64,000 nucleotides of DNA from Chloroflexales bacterium ZM16-3 (GTDB lineage: Bacteria > Chloroflexota > Chloroflexia > Chloroflexales > Chloroflexaceae), in the NCBI GenBank assembly GCA_004138175.2, contig RYFE02000002.1, positions 62,001-126,000 of the forward strand, in the 5' to 3' direction. Position numbers and translations under genes: made by a program. The notes below the pieces were generated by a model. The model did not search any database. It was not told the DNA's origin and saw only the letters and a list, made by a program, of their open reading frames with translations. Positions 8,594-15,910 of this stretch are shown one piece after another (the first letter of the stretch is position 1; each line of letters starts with the position of its first letter).

Positions 8594-9042
8594 TGGTTGC
8601 TCCAGTAGGTGCGGCTTTCCGAGTCGCTCTGCCAGTTGCCGCCTTCCACCTTACGCAGCACCCCGGCGCGGATCTGCTCCAGGGCCTCGGCACCGGCCAC
8701 GTAGATCCAGGCGTGGCGCGGGCCGGCGGCGGCGTCTACCGTCACCAGCAGGCGCTCATACATATTGGCCGCGCCGTCCTCGGCGTAGCCCTCCAGCGAG
8801 TCGAGCTCGTCCATAGCGGTGGCGTAGTTGGTGTCAGCGACGGTGATCAGCGCGCCGATCACCCGCTCGTCGGGCGCGGCGAGATCCTGCCCCATCACCA
8901 GGAAGGGGTAGGGGCCGGCGGTGTAGAGCGCCGCGCCGACAAGGCTGACGGGCTCCTCGCCGATGGTGCGGCCTGCCAGGAAGCGCACGTAGTTCGGCTC
9001 TCCCGGCTTGAGCGTGCCGTAGACAAAAAATGGATGGTTCAT
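8590..9042 (-). CDS. gamma-glutamylcyclotransferase-like protein (AIG2/YtfP family)
   Basis: 150 aa from the ATG at 9042; the longer frame upstream is repeat-derived. The family signature YGTLKPGEPN at the N-terminus binds the glutamyl carboxylate. MDELDSLEGYAED carries the glutamate that acts as base. These enzymes release 5-oxoproline from gamma-glutamyl amines or peptides. Its 4-bp overlap with aguB suggests it handles gamma-glutamylated polyamines, which is inference from context. The Shine-Dalgarno sequence is weak. Confidence 0.85.
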   Translation of the reverse strand: MNHPFFVYGTLKPGEPNYVRFLAGRTIGEEPVSLVGAALYTAGPYPFLVMGQDLAAPDERVIGALITVADTNYATAMDELDSLEGYAEDGAANMYERLLVTVDAAAGPRHAWIYVAGAEALEQIRAGVLRKVEGGNWQSDSESRTYWSNQ

Positions 9043-9395
9043 AGGAAAGCTCACCCGGCGGCTGAAGCCGCGGGCTATGGTCTGCGAAGCCCGGCTGCGC
9101 GGGCTGGACGAGGCCGCGCAGGCGGCCATTGTCGATTCGTAGCCCGCCCGTTTACGGGCCGGGCGCGCAGGGTGACAGCGTGACTTCTGCGGTATTGCGA
9201 AAGATGGTACTAGGTAGCGGGCACTTGATGACGGATTATACGCAATAGAGCATAAGTAACGCTGTCACCCTGAGCGAAGCGAAGGGTCCCGGCCGGGATT
9301 CTTCGCTTCGCTCAGAATGACAGGACACCTCACAGCGTTACTTCTGCGGTATTGCGATTATACTATACCAGGGCGGAGATCACCTTGCTGCGACA
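9043..9395. other. repeat-rich spacer
   Basis: 353 bp without a gene, made almost entirely of inverted repeats. 9054-9170 is a run of GC-rich stem segments such as GCGGCTGAAGCCGC and CGCCCGTTTACGGGC. A 25-bp end sequence stands at 9175-9199. 9241-9356 is a compact element with inverted ends. Confidence 0.7.
9241..9356. mobile_element. MITE-like element with nested inverted repeats
   Basis: 116 bp. The ends are imperfect 25-bp inverted repeats (9241-9265 against 9332-9356; differences cluster in the middle). Inside is a perfect 15-bp stem CTGAGCGAAGCGAAG (9270-9284) against 9301-9315. Further copies of the end sequence lie at 9175-9199 and 19589-19613. No transposase or clear target-site duplication was seen, so mobility is inferred. 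Confidence 0.6.
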
Positions 9396-10385
9396 CTACC
9401 CCGTCAGAATGGCCTCGATTGCGGCGATCTCATCGGCGCTGAAGTGCATATTGCTGGCGGCGGCCACGCTATCGTCAACCTGCCCGACCCGGCTGGCCCC
9501 GATCAGCGCCGATGTCACCACCGGGTCGCGCAGGGTCCAGGCCAGGGCCATCTGAGCCAGGCTCTGACCGCGCCCCTTGGCCAGATCGTTCAGCTGGCGC
9601 ACCTTGGTGATCTTCTCGTCGGTGATGTGGGCGGGCCGCAGGAATCCGTGGGCCTTTGATGCCCGCGATCCCTCAGGCACCCCGCCCAGGTACTTGTCGC
9701 TCAGCAGACCCTGGGCCAGCGGCGAGAAGACGATGCAGCCCACCCCCTCGTCGCGCAGGGTGTCGAGCAGGCCGTCCTCAACCCAGCGGTTAAACATGCT
9801 GTAGCTTGGCTGGTGGATGAGGCATGGCGTGCCCATGCGGCGCAGGATCTGGGTGGCCTGGCGGGTCTGCTCGGCGGGGTAGTTCGAGATACCAGCGTAG
9901 AGCGCCTTGCCGCTACGCACGATCTGATCGAGGGCACCCATCGTCTCCTCCAGCGGCGTGTCGGGGTCGGGCCGGTGGTGGTAGAAGATATCCACATAGT
10001 CCAGACCCATGCGGCGCAGGCTCTGGTCGAGGCTGGAGATGAGGTACTTACGCGAGCCCCACTCGCCATAGGGGCCAGGCCACATATTGTAGCCCGCCTT
10101 ACTAGAGATGATCAGCTCGTCGCGGTAGGGCCGCAGGTCCTCGCGCATGATCTGGCCGAAGGTCTCCTCAGCCGAGCCGGGCGGCGGCCCATAGTTATTC
10201 GCCAGGTCGAAGTGGGTCACGCCGAGGTCGAAGGCGCGGCGCAGCATGGCCCTGGCGTCCTCCAGGCGGTCCACGCCGCCGAAGTTATGCCACAGCCCCA
10301 GCGAGATCGCGGGCAGCCGCAGGCCGCTGCGCCCGCAGCGGTTGTAGGGCATCGTCCCGTAGCGCGTGTCGCTAGCCAGATACAT
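9396..10385 (-). CDS. aldo/keto reductase, YghZ-like
   Basis: 329 aa NADPH-dependent AKR of the YghZ/L-glyceraldehyde-3-phosphate reductase group (AKR14-like). The catalytic tetrad is visible: Asp and Tyr in HFDLANNYG, Lys in ISSKAGYNMWPGPYGEWGS, and His in DIFYHHRPDPD. The segment SRKYLISSLDQSLRRMGLDY and the C-terminal LIGASRVGQVDD cofactor site are typical. It stands alone. The physiological substrate is not known; detoxification of methylglyoxal or reduction of glyceraldehyde 3-phosphate is plausible from family data. Confidence 0.92.
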   Translation of the reverse strand: MYLASDTRYGTMPYNRCGRSGLRLPAISLGLWHNFGGVDRLEDARAMLRRAFDLGVTHFDLANNYGPPPGSAEETFGQIMREDLRPYRDELIISSKAGYNMWPGPYGEWGSRKYLISSLDQSLRRMGLDYVDIFYHHRPDPDTPLEETMGALDQIVRSGKALYAGISNYPAEQTRQATQILRRMGTPCLIHQPSYSMFNRWVEDGLLDTLRDEGVGCIVFSPLAQGLLSDKYLGGVPEGSRASKAHGFLRPAHITDEKITKVRQLNDLAKGRGQSLAQMALAWTLRDPVVTSALIGASRVGQVDDSVAAASNMHFSADEIAAIEAILTG

Positions 10386-10401
10386 AGCGTGTTCCTTAGT
10401 T

Positions 10402-10422
10402 GATTGCAGATTGCAGATTGCG
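10402..10422. repeat. heptamer tandem repeat (GATTGCA)
   Basis: Three units of 7 bp, GATTGCA GATTGCA GATTGCG, in the leader of the aldo/keto reductase gene. Confidence 0.85.
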
Positions 10423-10445
10423 TCAAATCTACCCGCTGCAATCCA

Positions 10446-10766
10446 TCAGAGGCTCTCCTCGCGGTCGAGGGAGAGGTAGATCGGCCCGGCGCCGAGCAGG
10501 AAGATCAGCGAGCTGGCGCAGCCGGAGCGGTTGGATGTGGTGAAGCGGGCGTGCTCGCCCTCGCCAAGCTCAAAGTCGATGCTCTTGCCGACGAGGGTGT
10601 TATGGGCGCGCAGGGTATGATGTCCCGGCCCGGCGGCCCGCGTCACCGACTGCTTGTTCTTCAGGGTGGCGATTAGCTCGCCGTCGAGCCAGACCCGCAC
10701 CTCGCGAATGCCGATGTCGCTCTCCAGGGTGCGCGCAACCGTTATCTGCGCCTGTGGTGTGTCCAA
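10446..10766 (-). CDS. small conserved protein of unknown function
   Basis: 106 aa if started at the TTG at 10766, which has AGGAGAG about eight bases upstream. An ATG at 10808 would add 14 residues but has no ribosome site. The middle reads REVRVWLDGELIATLKN, then a GHHTLRAHNTLVGKSIDFEL strand-rich segment, then a glycine-rich hydrophobic stretch LIFLLGAGPIYLSLDRE that may lie against or in the membrane. The alternating strands resemble a small beta-sandwich (PEGA-like), but I do not recognise a function. The aldo/keto reductase gene follows 60 bp downstream in the same direction. Confidence 0.7.
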   Translation of the reverse strand: MDTPQAQITVARTLESDIGIREVRVWLDGELIATLKNKQSVTRAAGPGHHTLRAHNTLVGKSIDFELGEGEHARFTTSNRSGCASSLIFLLGAGPIYLSLDREESL

Positions 10767-11050
10767 TAGGGGCTCTCCTGATCTAGGGCGTGTGGCGACA
10801 AGGCCCATGGTACACCACTTGCGCTCGGGCTGCGTACTTAATTCTCCTTTACCACGTTCACCCCAGACGCGCAGCAGCGGATCCGTGGGAAGTGTCCGCT
10901 CGAACTGGCGGGCTACGACGTGGCCAGCCTCCCCATGGCGCAGCTCTGCCGCGGCCAGATGCTCCACTGGCCCCCTGAGGCCCTTGGCGAAGTAGTCCCC
11001 AGGACGTAACGGTCTCCCCATCGGGCCGATGCCGCCCCGGTGCGGCGTGA

Positions 11051-11056
11051 TATAAT
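11051..11056 (+). promoter_or_regulatory. -10 element of the smpB promoter
   Basis: A perfect TATAAT. No good -35 hexamer is seen 16-18 bp upstream. Transcription would start near 11063 and run at once into the hairpin at 11069-11089. Confidence 0.6.
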
Positions 11057-11068
11057 ATGCGCAGCGTT

Positions 11069-11089
11069 ATGGAGGGCACCGCCCTCCAT
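11069..11089 (+). repeat. hairpin in the smpB leader
   Basis: Arms ATGGAGGGC/GCCCTCCAT (9 bp) with an ACC loop, followed by a T-rich tract TTTCTTCTTTT. It looks like a short terminator or attenuator at the 5' end of the transcript, and shares the GGAGGGC core with the leader hairpins elsewhere. Confidence 0.65.
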
Positions 11090-11116
11090 TTCTTCTTTTA
11101 TGCAGTGAGCACAGCT

Positions 11117-11593
11117 ATGAGCGGAAAAGACCAGAACCCCGGCATCGTGGCCGATAACCGCAAGGCCCGCCACGACTATGATATCGAGGAGACCTACGAG
11201 GCCGGCATTGTGCTGACCGGCAGCGAGATCAAGTCGGTGCGGGCCGGCCGCGTCAACCTGCGCGGCAGCTACGCCCGCATCTTCAAGGACGAGATCTACC
11301 TCTACGATAGCCATATCTCGCCCTACGAGCAGTCGGGCACCTACTTTAACCACGAGCCGACCCGCCCGCGCAAGCTGCTGATGCACCGCCGCGAGATCAG
11401 CCGCCTCGATGGCCTCATCCGCCAGAAGGGTCTGACCATCGTGCCGCTGAAGATCTACTTCAAGGGCCGACGGGCTAAGCTGGAGATCGGTGTGGCCCGT
11501 GGCAAGAAGAACTACGATAAGCGTGAGGATATCGCCAAGCGTGACGCGAAGCGTGACATCGAGCGGGTGATGAAGTCGCGATCCCACGACTAG
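11117..11593 (+). CDS. smpB: SsrA-binding protein SmpB
   Basis: Binds tmRNA and carries it into stalled ribosomes for trans-translation. 158 aa from the ATG at 11117; the longer frame starts inside the leader hairpin. Typical SmpB blocks: [58 protein letters not shown], and the basic C-terminal tail [19 protein letters not shown] that enters the decoding site. The next gene starts directly after the TAG. The tmRNA gene was not found in this window. Confidence 0.98.
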   Translation: MSGKDQNPGIVADNRKARHDYDIEETYEAGIVLTGSEIKSVRAGRVNLRGSYARIFKDEIYLYDSHISPYEQSGTYFNHEPTRPRKLLMHRREISRLDGLIRQKGLTIVPLKIYFKGRRAKLEIGVARGKKNYDKREDIAKRDAKRDIERVMKSRSHD

Positions 11594-12874
11594 ATGAGCA
11601 CACCGTCTGTGGGATATGTCGCCCTGCTGCGGCGCAATAAGCCATTCCGTCGGCTCTGGTACGGCCAGCTCGTCAGCCAGCTCGGCGACTGGCTCGACAG
11701 CATCGCCCTCTTCACCCTGCTGCTCAACCTGACCGGCTCGGGCGAGGCGGTGGGACTGCTGCTGGTCGCGCAGTTTTTGCCCGGCGCCCTGGTCGGCCCC
11801 TTCGCAGGCGTGGTCGTTGACCGGCTGCCCCGTCGCCTGGTGCTCATCCTCAGCGACCTTGGCCGGGCGCTGCTGGTGCTGCTGCTGCTGCTCGTGCGCA
11901 GCGCGGGCGACATCTGGCTTGTCTATACGGTTGTGGCCCTGAAGGTTGTGCTGACCTCGTTCTTTGAGCCGGCCCGCTCGGCGATCATCCCCGACGTGTG
12001 CTCCCGCGAGGAGCTGGTGGCGGCCAACGCGATCAGCGGGGCCACATGGTCGGCGATGCTGGCCCTCGGCGCGGCCCTCGGCGGCCTGGTGGTGGGAACC
12101 CTCGGCATTCAGGCGTCATTCCTGATCGACTCCGCCTCGTATGTGATGTCGGCGGCGCTGATCTTTACCGTGCGGGTGGGCGAGGGCCGGGAGGCAGGAG
12201 GCAGAAAGCAGGAGGCAGGGGCCGCGCCGTCCTCGCGGGCGCTAGGCGAGCTGGCCGAGGGGCTGCGCTATATCTTCACGCACCGCGAGGTGGCCTGGAT
12301 CACCTTCTCTAAGGCGCTGTGGAGCATGGGCGGCGGGGTGCTGCTGCTGCTGGCCCTGTTTGGCCGCGAGCTATTCCCCGTGGGGCAGGGCGGCGCGCTG
12401 AGCATCGGGCTGCTCTACGCGGCGCGCGGGGCGGGGGCGGGGATCGGGCCGATCCTGGCCCAGCGGCTCTTCGGCGACGGGCAGAGCTTTATGCGCCGCG
12501 CCATTGGCCTGTCCTTCTTCTTCTCGGCACTGGGCTACATCGGCTTTAGCTACTCGCCCACGCTGGCCGTGGCCATGCTCGCCGTGGTGGTGGCCCATGT
12601 GGGCGGCAGCATCCAGTGGGTCTTTAGCACGGCCCTGCTCCAGATGCGCCTGCCCGAGCGGCTGCGCGGCCGGGTCTTCGCCATCGAGTACGCTGGGCTT
12701 ACGCTCACCACGGCCCTCTCCAGCTACCTCACCGGGCTCGCCAGCGACGCCGGGGCCGCGCCCAGGTCGCTGGCGCTCGCCCTCGCCGGGATCTTCCTGG
12801 TCGCCGGTCTGATCACCACCGCCGCGCTCTGGCACGGGCGGCCAGATCCCGTTAGCGAGCCGGCGGCGGCGTAG
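11594..12874 (+). CDS. MFS transporter (MFS_3/enterobactin-exporter-like)
   Basis: 426 aa with about 12 membrane spans. It opens LLRRNKPFRRLWYGQLVSQLGDWLDSIAL, typical of the MFS_3 exporter group. The motif A-like loop FAGVVVDRLPRR sits between spans 2 and 3. It likely exports a drug or metabolite; the substrate is unknown. The ATG abuts the smpB stop, so translation is coupled. The central cytoplasmic loop contains REAGGRKQEAGAAPSS (about 198-213), encoded by five 7-bp repeats. The TAG stop is the left edge of a palindromic repeat shared with the convergent gene. Confidence 0.88.
   Translation: MSTPSVGYVALLRRNKPFRRLWYGQLVSQLGDWLDSIALFTLLLNLTGSGEAVGLLLVAQFLPGALVGPFAGVVVDRLPRRLVLILSDLGRALLVLLLLLVRSAGDIWLVYTVVALKVVLTSFFEPARSAIIPDVCSREELVAANAISGATWSAMLALGAALGGLVVGTLGIQASFLIDSASYVMSAALIFTVRVGEGREAGGRKQEAGAAPSSRALGELAEGLRYIFTHREVAWITFSKALWSMGGGVLLLLALFGRELFPVGQGGALSIGLLYAARGAGAGIGPILAQRLFGDGQSFMRRAIGLSFFFSALGYIGFSYSPTLAVAMLAVVVAHVGGSIQWVFSTALLQMRLPERLRGRVFAIEYAGLTLTTALSSYLTGLASDAGAAPRSLALALAGIFLVAGLITTAALWHGRPDPVSEPAAA
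12189..12223 (+). repeat. heptamer repeat inside the MFS gene
   Basis: Five 7-bp units (GGGAGGC, AGGAGGC, AGAAAGC, AGGAGGC, AGGGGCC), coding for roughly residues 199-210 in the central loop. A 7-bp period in coding DNA cannot arise from a repeated peptide. Confidence 0.85.
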
Positions 12875-12898
12875 GGGCGCATCGCGATGCGCCCCTAC
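12871..12898. repeat. perfect palindrome shared by two convergent genes
   Basis: A 28-bp perfect palindrome with half-site GTAGGGGCGCATCG. On the plus strand its TAG at 12872-12874 ends the MFS gene. On the minus strand the identical TAG at 12895-12897 ends the VWA gene. It could also act as a bidirectional terminator stem, but no T-run follows on either strand. Confidence 0.9.
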
Positions 12899-15735
12899 TC
12901 ATCGCCCGAGACGCGGCGACGTGCCCGGTCGCGCGCCGCCCTGAGTCGCTCTAGCGGGTCATCGGGCGCGGCGGGCTGGGGCTGGGGCTGCGGGGGCGTG
13001 GACGAGGGCGGCGCGGGCGCGCCGCCGATGCGCGCGCCGACCCGGCGCTTGGCCGCTGCCAGGCGCTCCAGCGGGTCATCGGGCGCGGCGGGGACGGGCG
13101 CGGCGCGGGCGGCCTGCCGGGCGGCCCACCACGCGCCCGCCGCGCCGAAGTCGCTCCGGCGCAGCATCAGGCGGCGCAGGGCGATGTCGAGCGGCAGCAG
13201 CAGCAGGGCCAGCAGCGCCAGGGTCAGGCCGATCTCGCGGGCCGAGGTGACCTGCATATCCACGTGGGCGAAGGCGTCGGCGGGCTGGCTGATCTGTGAC
13301 CCGCCGGTGATGCTTGCCAGCTCGCCGAGCAGAGCCGGGTTGCCCTGCGACGAGCGGTACTCCGAGGAGTAGGGCACCACTAGGCCGGCCGTCTCCTGGA
13401 TGATCGTTCGGTCGCCCTCTGCGCCGCTGATCTGCACCAGGTAGGTGCCGGGCGCGGGATTCTCGACTCGGCCCTGGTAGCTGCTCGGCCCAACCTGGGT
13501 CAGCGGCAGATCATGCTTGCTGCCGTCGCCGCCGATCAGGGTCGCGGTCACGGCCATGCCCTGCGAGCTGAGGGCGCCCGTATCCAGGCTCACCGTCGTC
13601 TCGCCGCCAGAGACAATCACGTCGGTGCTGATCTCCTGGCCGCCGCGCACAGGCAGCACCGAGTCGAGCAGCTGACCCATAAAGCGCGGGAAGCTCTCCC
13701 ATGTCAGCCAGTCCTTCGCCCACTTCCCACTGGCGTCGCTCATCCAGGCCGCACTGTGGCCCAGGCCGTACTGCCAGGTGGCCAGCAGCGGCTGGTCGTC
13801 GTCGGTGGACATCATCAGGCGCGCAGTGTCCTTGAGAGTGCTGCCGTTAAATCCGTAGAGCGGGGGCGTGGCGGATATCCCGGCGAGCAGCGGGCTCTGG
13901 CCAACGGCCACCGGGGTGAAGGGGCGCTCGATGATATAGTTGCCGACGCTGGTGATCGTCTCTTGGACGAAGATCTGTGGCACGTCGGCCATGTCCTGGG
14001 CCGCGTAGTAGCGCCCGCCGCCGTCCAGGGCCAGCTGCTCCAGGTAGTCGGCCGATCCGCCGCCAGCCGCCACCACGCTCAGGGTGATCCCCTCGCTACG
14101 CAGGCGCTCGGCGATGTCGTTCTGGCTGCCGCCGCCGCCCCAGCCGTCGGTGAGCAGGATCATATGCTTGATCCGGGCGTCCGCCCCGTTCAGCAGCTCC
14201 TCGGCCTTGAGCAGGCCGGCCCGCACATTGGTGGAGCCGCGCGGCTCCACGCCCGACACCGCGCTGATTACCTGATCGACGGTGGCCCCCTGGGTGATCG
14301 CCATTGTCGAGAATGCCTGGCCGTCGAAGGTGACAATGCCCATCTGGTCGTGCTCGCTGAGCAGGGCTGACGCCTGGGCGATCGCGTCCTTGGCGATGTC
14401 CACCTTGCGGTCGCCAGATGCGTTCATCTGGGTGCTGCTGCGATCAGAGCTGCTACAGTGGCAGGCATCCATGCTGCCAGACTTGTCGATCACGAAGACG
14501 ATCGCCAGGTCGGGGCGCTCCTCGCGGTTGCGCACGTCCATGTACACGGGCATGGCCTCCTCGACGGGGGTGCGCCCGTAACCGCCCACGCCGAAGCTCT
14601 TATCGCCGCCGATCATGAGCAGGCCCTTGCCGAGGTCGCGCACATAGGATGGCATGGCCGCCATCGCGCCGACGGGCAGGTCGCGGGCGGGTGTGTTCAC
14701 CAGAATAATTGCGTCGTAGACGCTGAGGCCAGCCAGATCGGTGGGGATGGCCCCAGGGGCGAGCGGCTCGGCCAGCACATTCGTGGCCGACAGGGCAGCG
14801 ACCAGGGCGGACGAGTCACGAGAGTTGGGTGAGACGACGAGCACCCTGGGCGGCCCCTGCACCTGGATGAGCGCGGACGCCTCGTTATTCTGCGCCCGGC
14901 CGTCGCGATCAGGCTGCACCTGGACGCGGTAGCGCTGGAAGCCGGAGCCGCTGACCGCCACCTCGAAGGGGATGATCGTGGCCCCAGGCTGGAGGTCGAT
15001 CTGGCGCTCGGCGATCACGCCGCCGTCACCCACCAGGCGCACCGTGGCCCGCTGGGCGATAGTGCTCTCGATAGTGGCCTTGAGCGTGGCCAGCTGGCCG
15101 TCGCGCACGCGGGTGGGAGCCTCAAGCTGGCCAACCAGCGCCTCGGCGTCGCCGCTGGGCAGGGCCAGGTTCACCACCGAGATCGGGATGCCCCTGGCGA
15201 CGGCGAGGCGGGCGGCATCAACGGCCTGCCCGCTGTTCTCAGCCCCATCCGAGAGCAGCACCAGGCGCTTCTCGGAGTCGCCAGGGAAGAGGGCAAGGCC
15301 AAGCTGGATGGCGTCGGCGATGTTGGTGCGGGTGGCCACCGGCACCGAGCTGACCCGGCCCAGGCGACGGACATCGCTCGGGGCGCGCTCGACCAGGGCA
15401 CCGCCCCCGAAGACCACAATCGCCGCCTGGTCGCCCTCGGGCATGGCGGTCAGAGACTCCTGGATGAAGGACTCTGCCTGGGCGCGCAGCGATGGGGCGA
15501 GCGAGTCGCTGCCGTCGAGCAGGAAGACAGTGGTGAGCTGGTCGACGGGGAGGACGAGCTGGGCACCGGCCACAGAGAGCACCAGCGCCAGGCCAATCAG
15601 GCTGCGCACCGCCAGCCCGCCCCAGAAGCGCCAGGGGCTCAGGCGGCGCGGCGCAAGCAGAGCCACGGCCCAGATTAGGGCGAGCGCGCTGAGCAGCCAG
15701 AGCATCTCGGGGTAGATGAAGGAGAGACGGGGCAT
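12895..15735 (-). CDS. large membrane protein with two von Willebrand factor A regions
   Basis: 946 aa. Two N-terminal membrane spans (LWLLSALALIWAVALLA and a second to about residue 65) resemble BatA/aerotolerance proteins. A first VWA domain has MIDAS DGSDS (74-78). Next comes a region like a class-I glutamine amidotransferase fold without a visible catalytic Cys (about 290-400). A second VWA has MIDAS DKSGS (417-421) with a Cys/Ser-rich insertion CHCSSSDRSS. Beta-rich domains and a last membrane span (LALLALLLLPLDIAL) follow, then an Ala/Pro-rich tail holding two copies of APDDPLERL. It most likely sits in the membrane with VWA domains outside. Function unknown. Confidence 0.85.
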   Translation of the reverse strand: MPRLSFIYPEMLWLLSALALIWAVALLAPRRLSPWRFWGGLAVRSLIGLALVLSVAGAQLVLPVDQLTTVFLLDGSDSLAPSLRAQAESFIQESLTAMPEGDQAAIVVFGGGALVERAPSDVRRLGRVSSVPVATRTNIADAIQLGLALFPGDSEKRLVLLSDGAENSGQAVDAARLAVARGIPISVVNLALPSGDAEALVGQLEAPTRVRDGQLATLKATIESTIAQRATVRLVGDGGVIAERQIDLQPGATIIPFEVAVSGSGFQRYRVQVQPDRDGRAQNNEASALIQVQGPPRVLVVSPNSRDSSALVAALSATNVLAEPLAPGAIPTDLAGLSVYDAIILVNTPARDLPVGAMAAMPSYVRDLGKGLLMIGGDKSFGVGGYGRTPVEEAMPVYMDVRNREERPDLAIVFVIDKSGSMDACHCSSSDRSSTQMNASGDRKVDIAKDAIAQASALLSEHDQMGIVTFDGQAFSTMAITQGATVDQVISAVSGVEPRGSTNVRAGLLKAEELLNGADARIKHMILLTDGWGGGGSQNDIAERLRSEGITLSVVAAGGGSADYLEQLALDGGGRYYAAQDMADVPQIFVQETITSVGNYIIERPFTPVAVGQSPLLAGISATPPLYGFNGSTLKDTARLMMSTDDDQPLLATWQYGLGHSAAWMSDASGKWAKDWLTWESFPRFMGQLLDSVLPVRGGQEISTDVIVSGGETTVSLDTGALSSQGMAVTATLIGGDGSKHDLPLTQVGPSSYQGRVENPAPGTYLVQISGAEGDRTIIQETAGLVVPYSSEYRSSQGNPALLGELASITGGSQISQPADAFAHVDMQVTSAREIGLTLALLALLLLPLDIALRRLMLRRSDFGAAGAWWAARQAARAAPVPAAPDDPLERLAAAKRRVGARIGGAPAPPSSTPPQPQPQPAAPDDPLERLRAARDRARRRVSGDE

Positions 15736-15910
15736 GGGCGCAGCTCCTGGGGGCGAAAGTGCGAAAGGGCAAAAGCTGTAGGGTTTCTGTCATTGTACCC
15801 AATCGCAGGGGCAGAGGCAAGGCAGGGGACGCCCAGGACGTTGCAACAGCCATGCCCCCAACCCCCTGGTATAATACCCCCAGCTGTAATGTAGCCTACC
15901 CGAGGATAGC
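15736..15910. promoter_or_regulatory. valS promoter region
   Basis: Divergent spacer. A perfect TATAAT at 15870-15875 on the plus strand is 35 bp before the valS ATG. No strong -35 is seen; TTGCAA at 15841 is too distant. Degenerate GCGAAAG/GCAAAAG repeats lie at about 15753-15775. Confidence 0.6.

Larger units (their letters stand above)
10767..11116. promoter_or_regulatory. divergent spacer and smpB leader
   Basis: 350 bp between the small minus-strand gene and smpB. It holds a TATAAT -10 box at 11051-11056 on the plus strand and a hairpin at 11069-11089. Nothing else was recognised. Confidence 0.6.

Noticed and set aside
11051-11116. tmRNA gene next to smpB
   Set aside because: No tRNA-like ends or tag reading frame; only a -10 box and a short hairpin are present.
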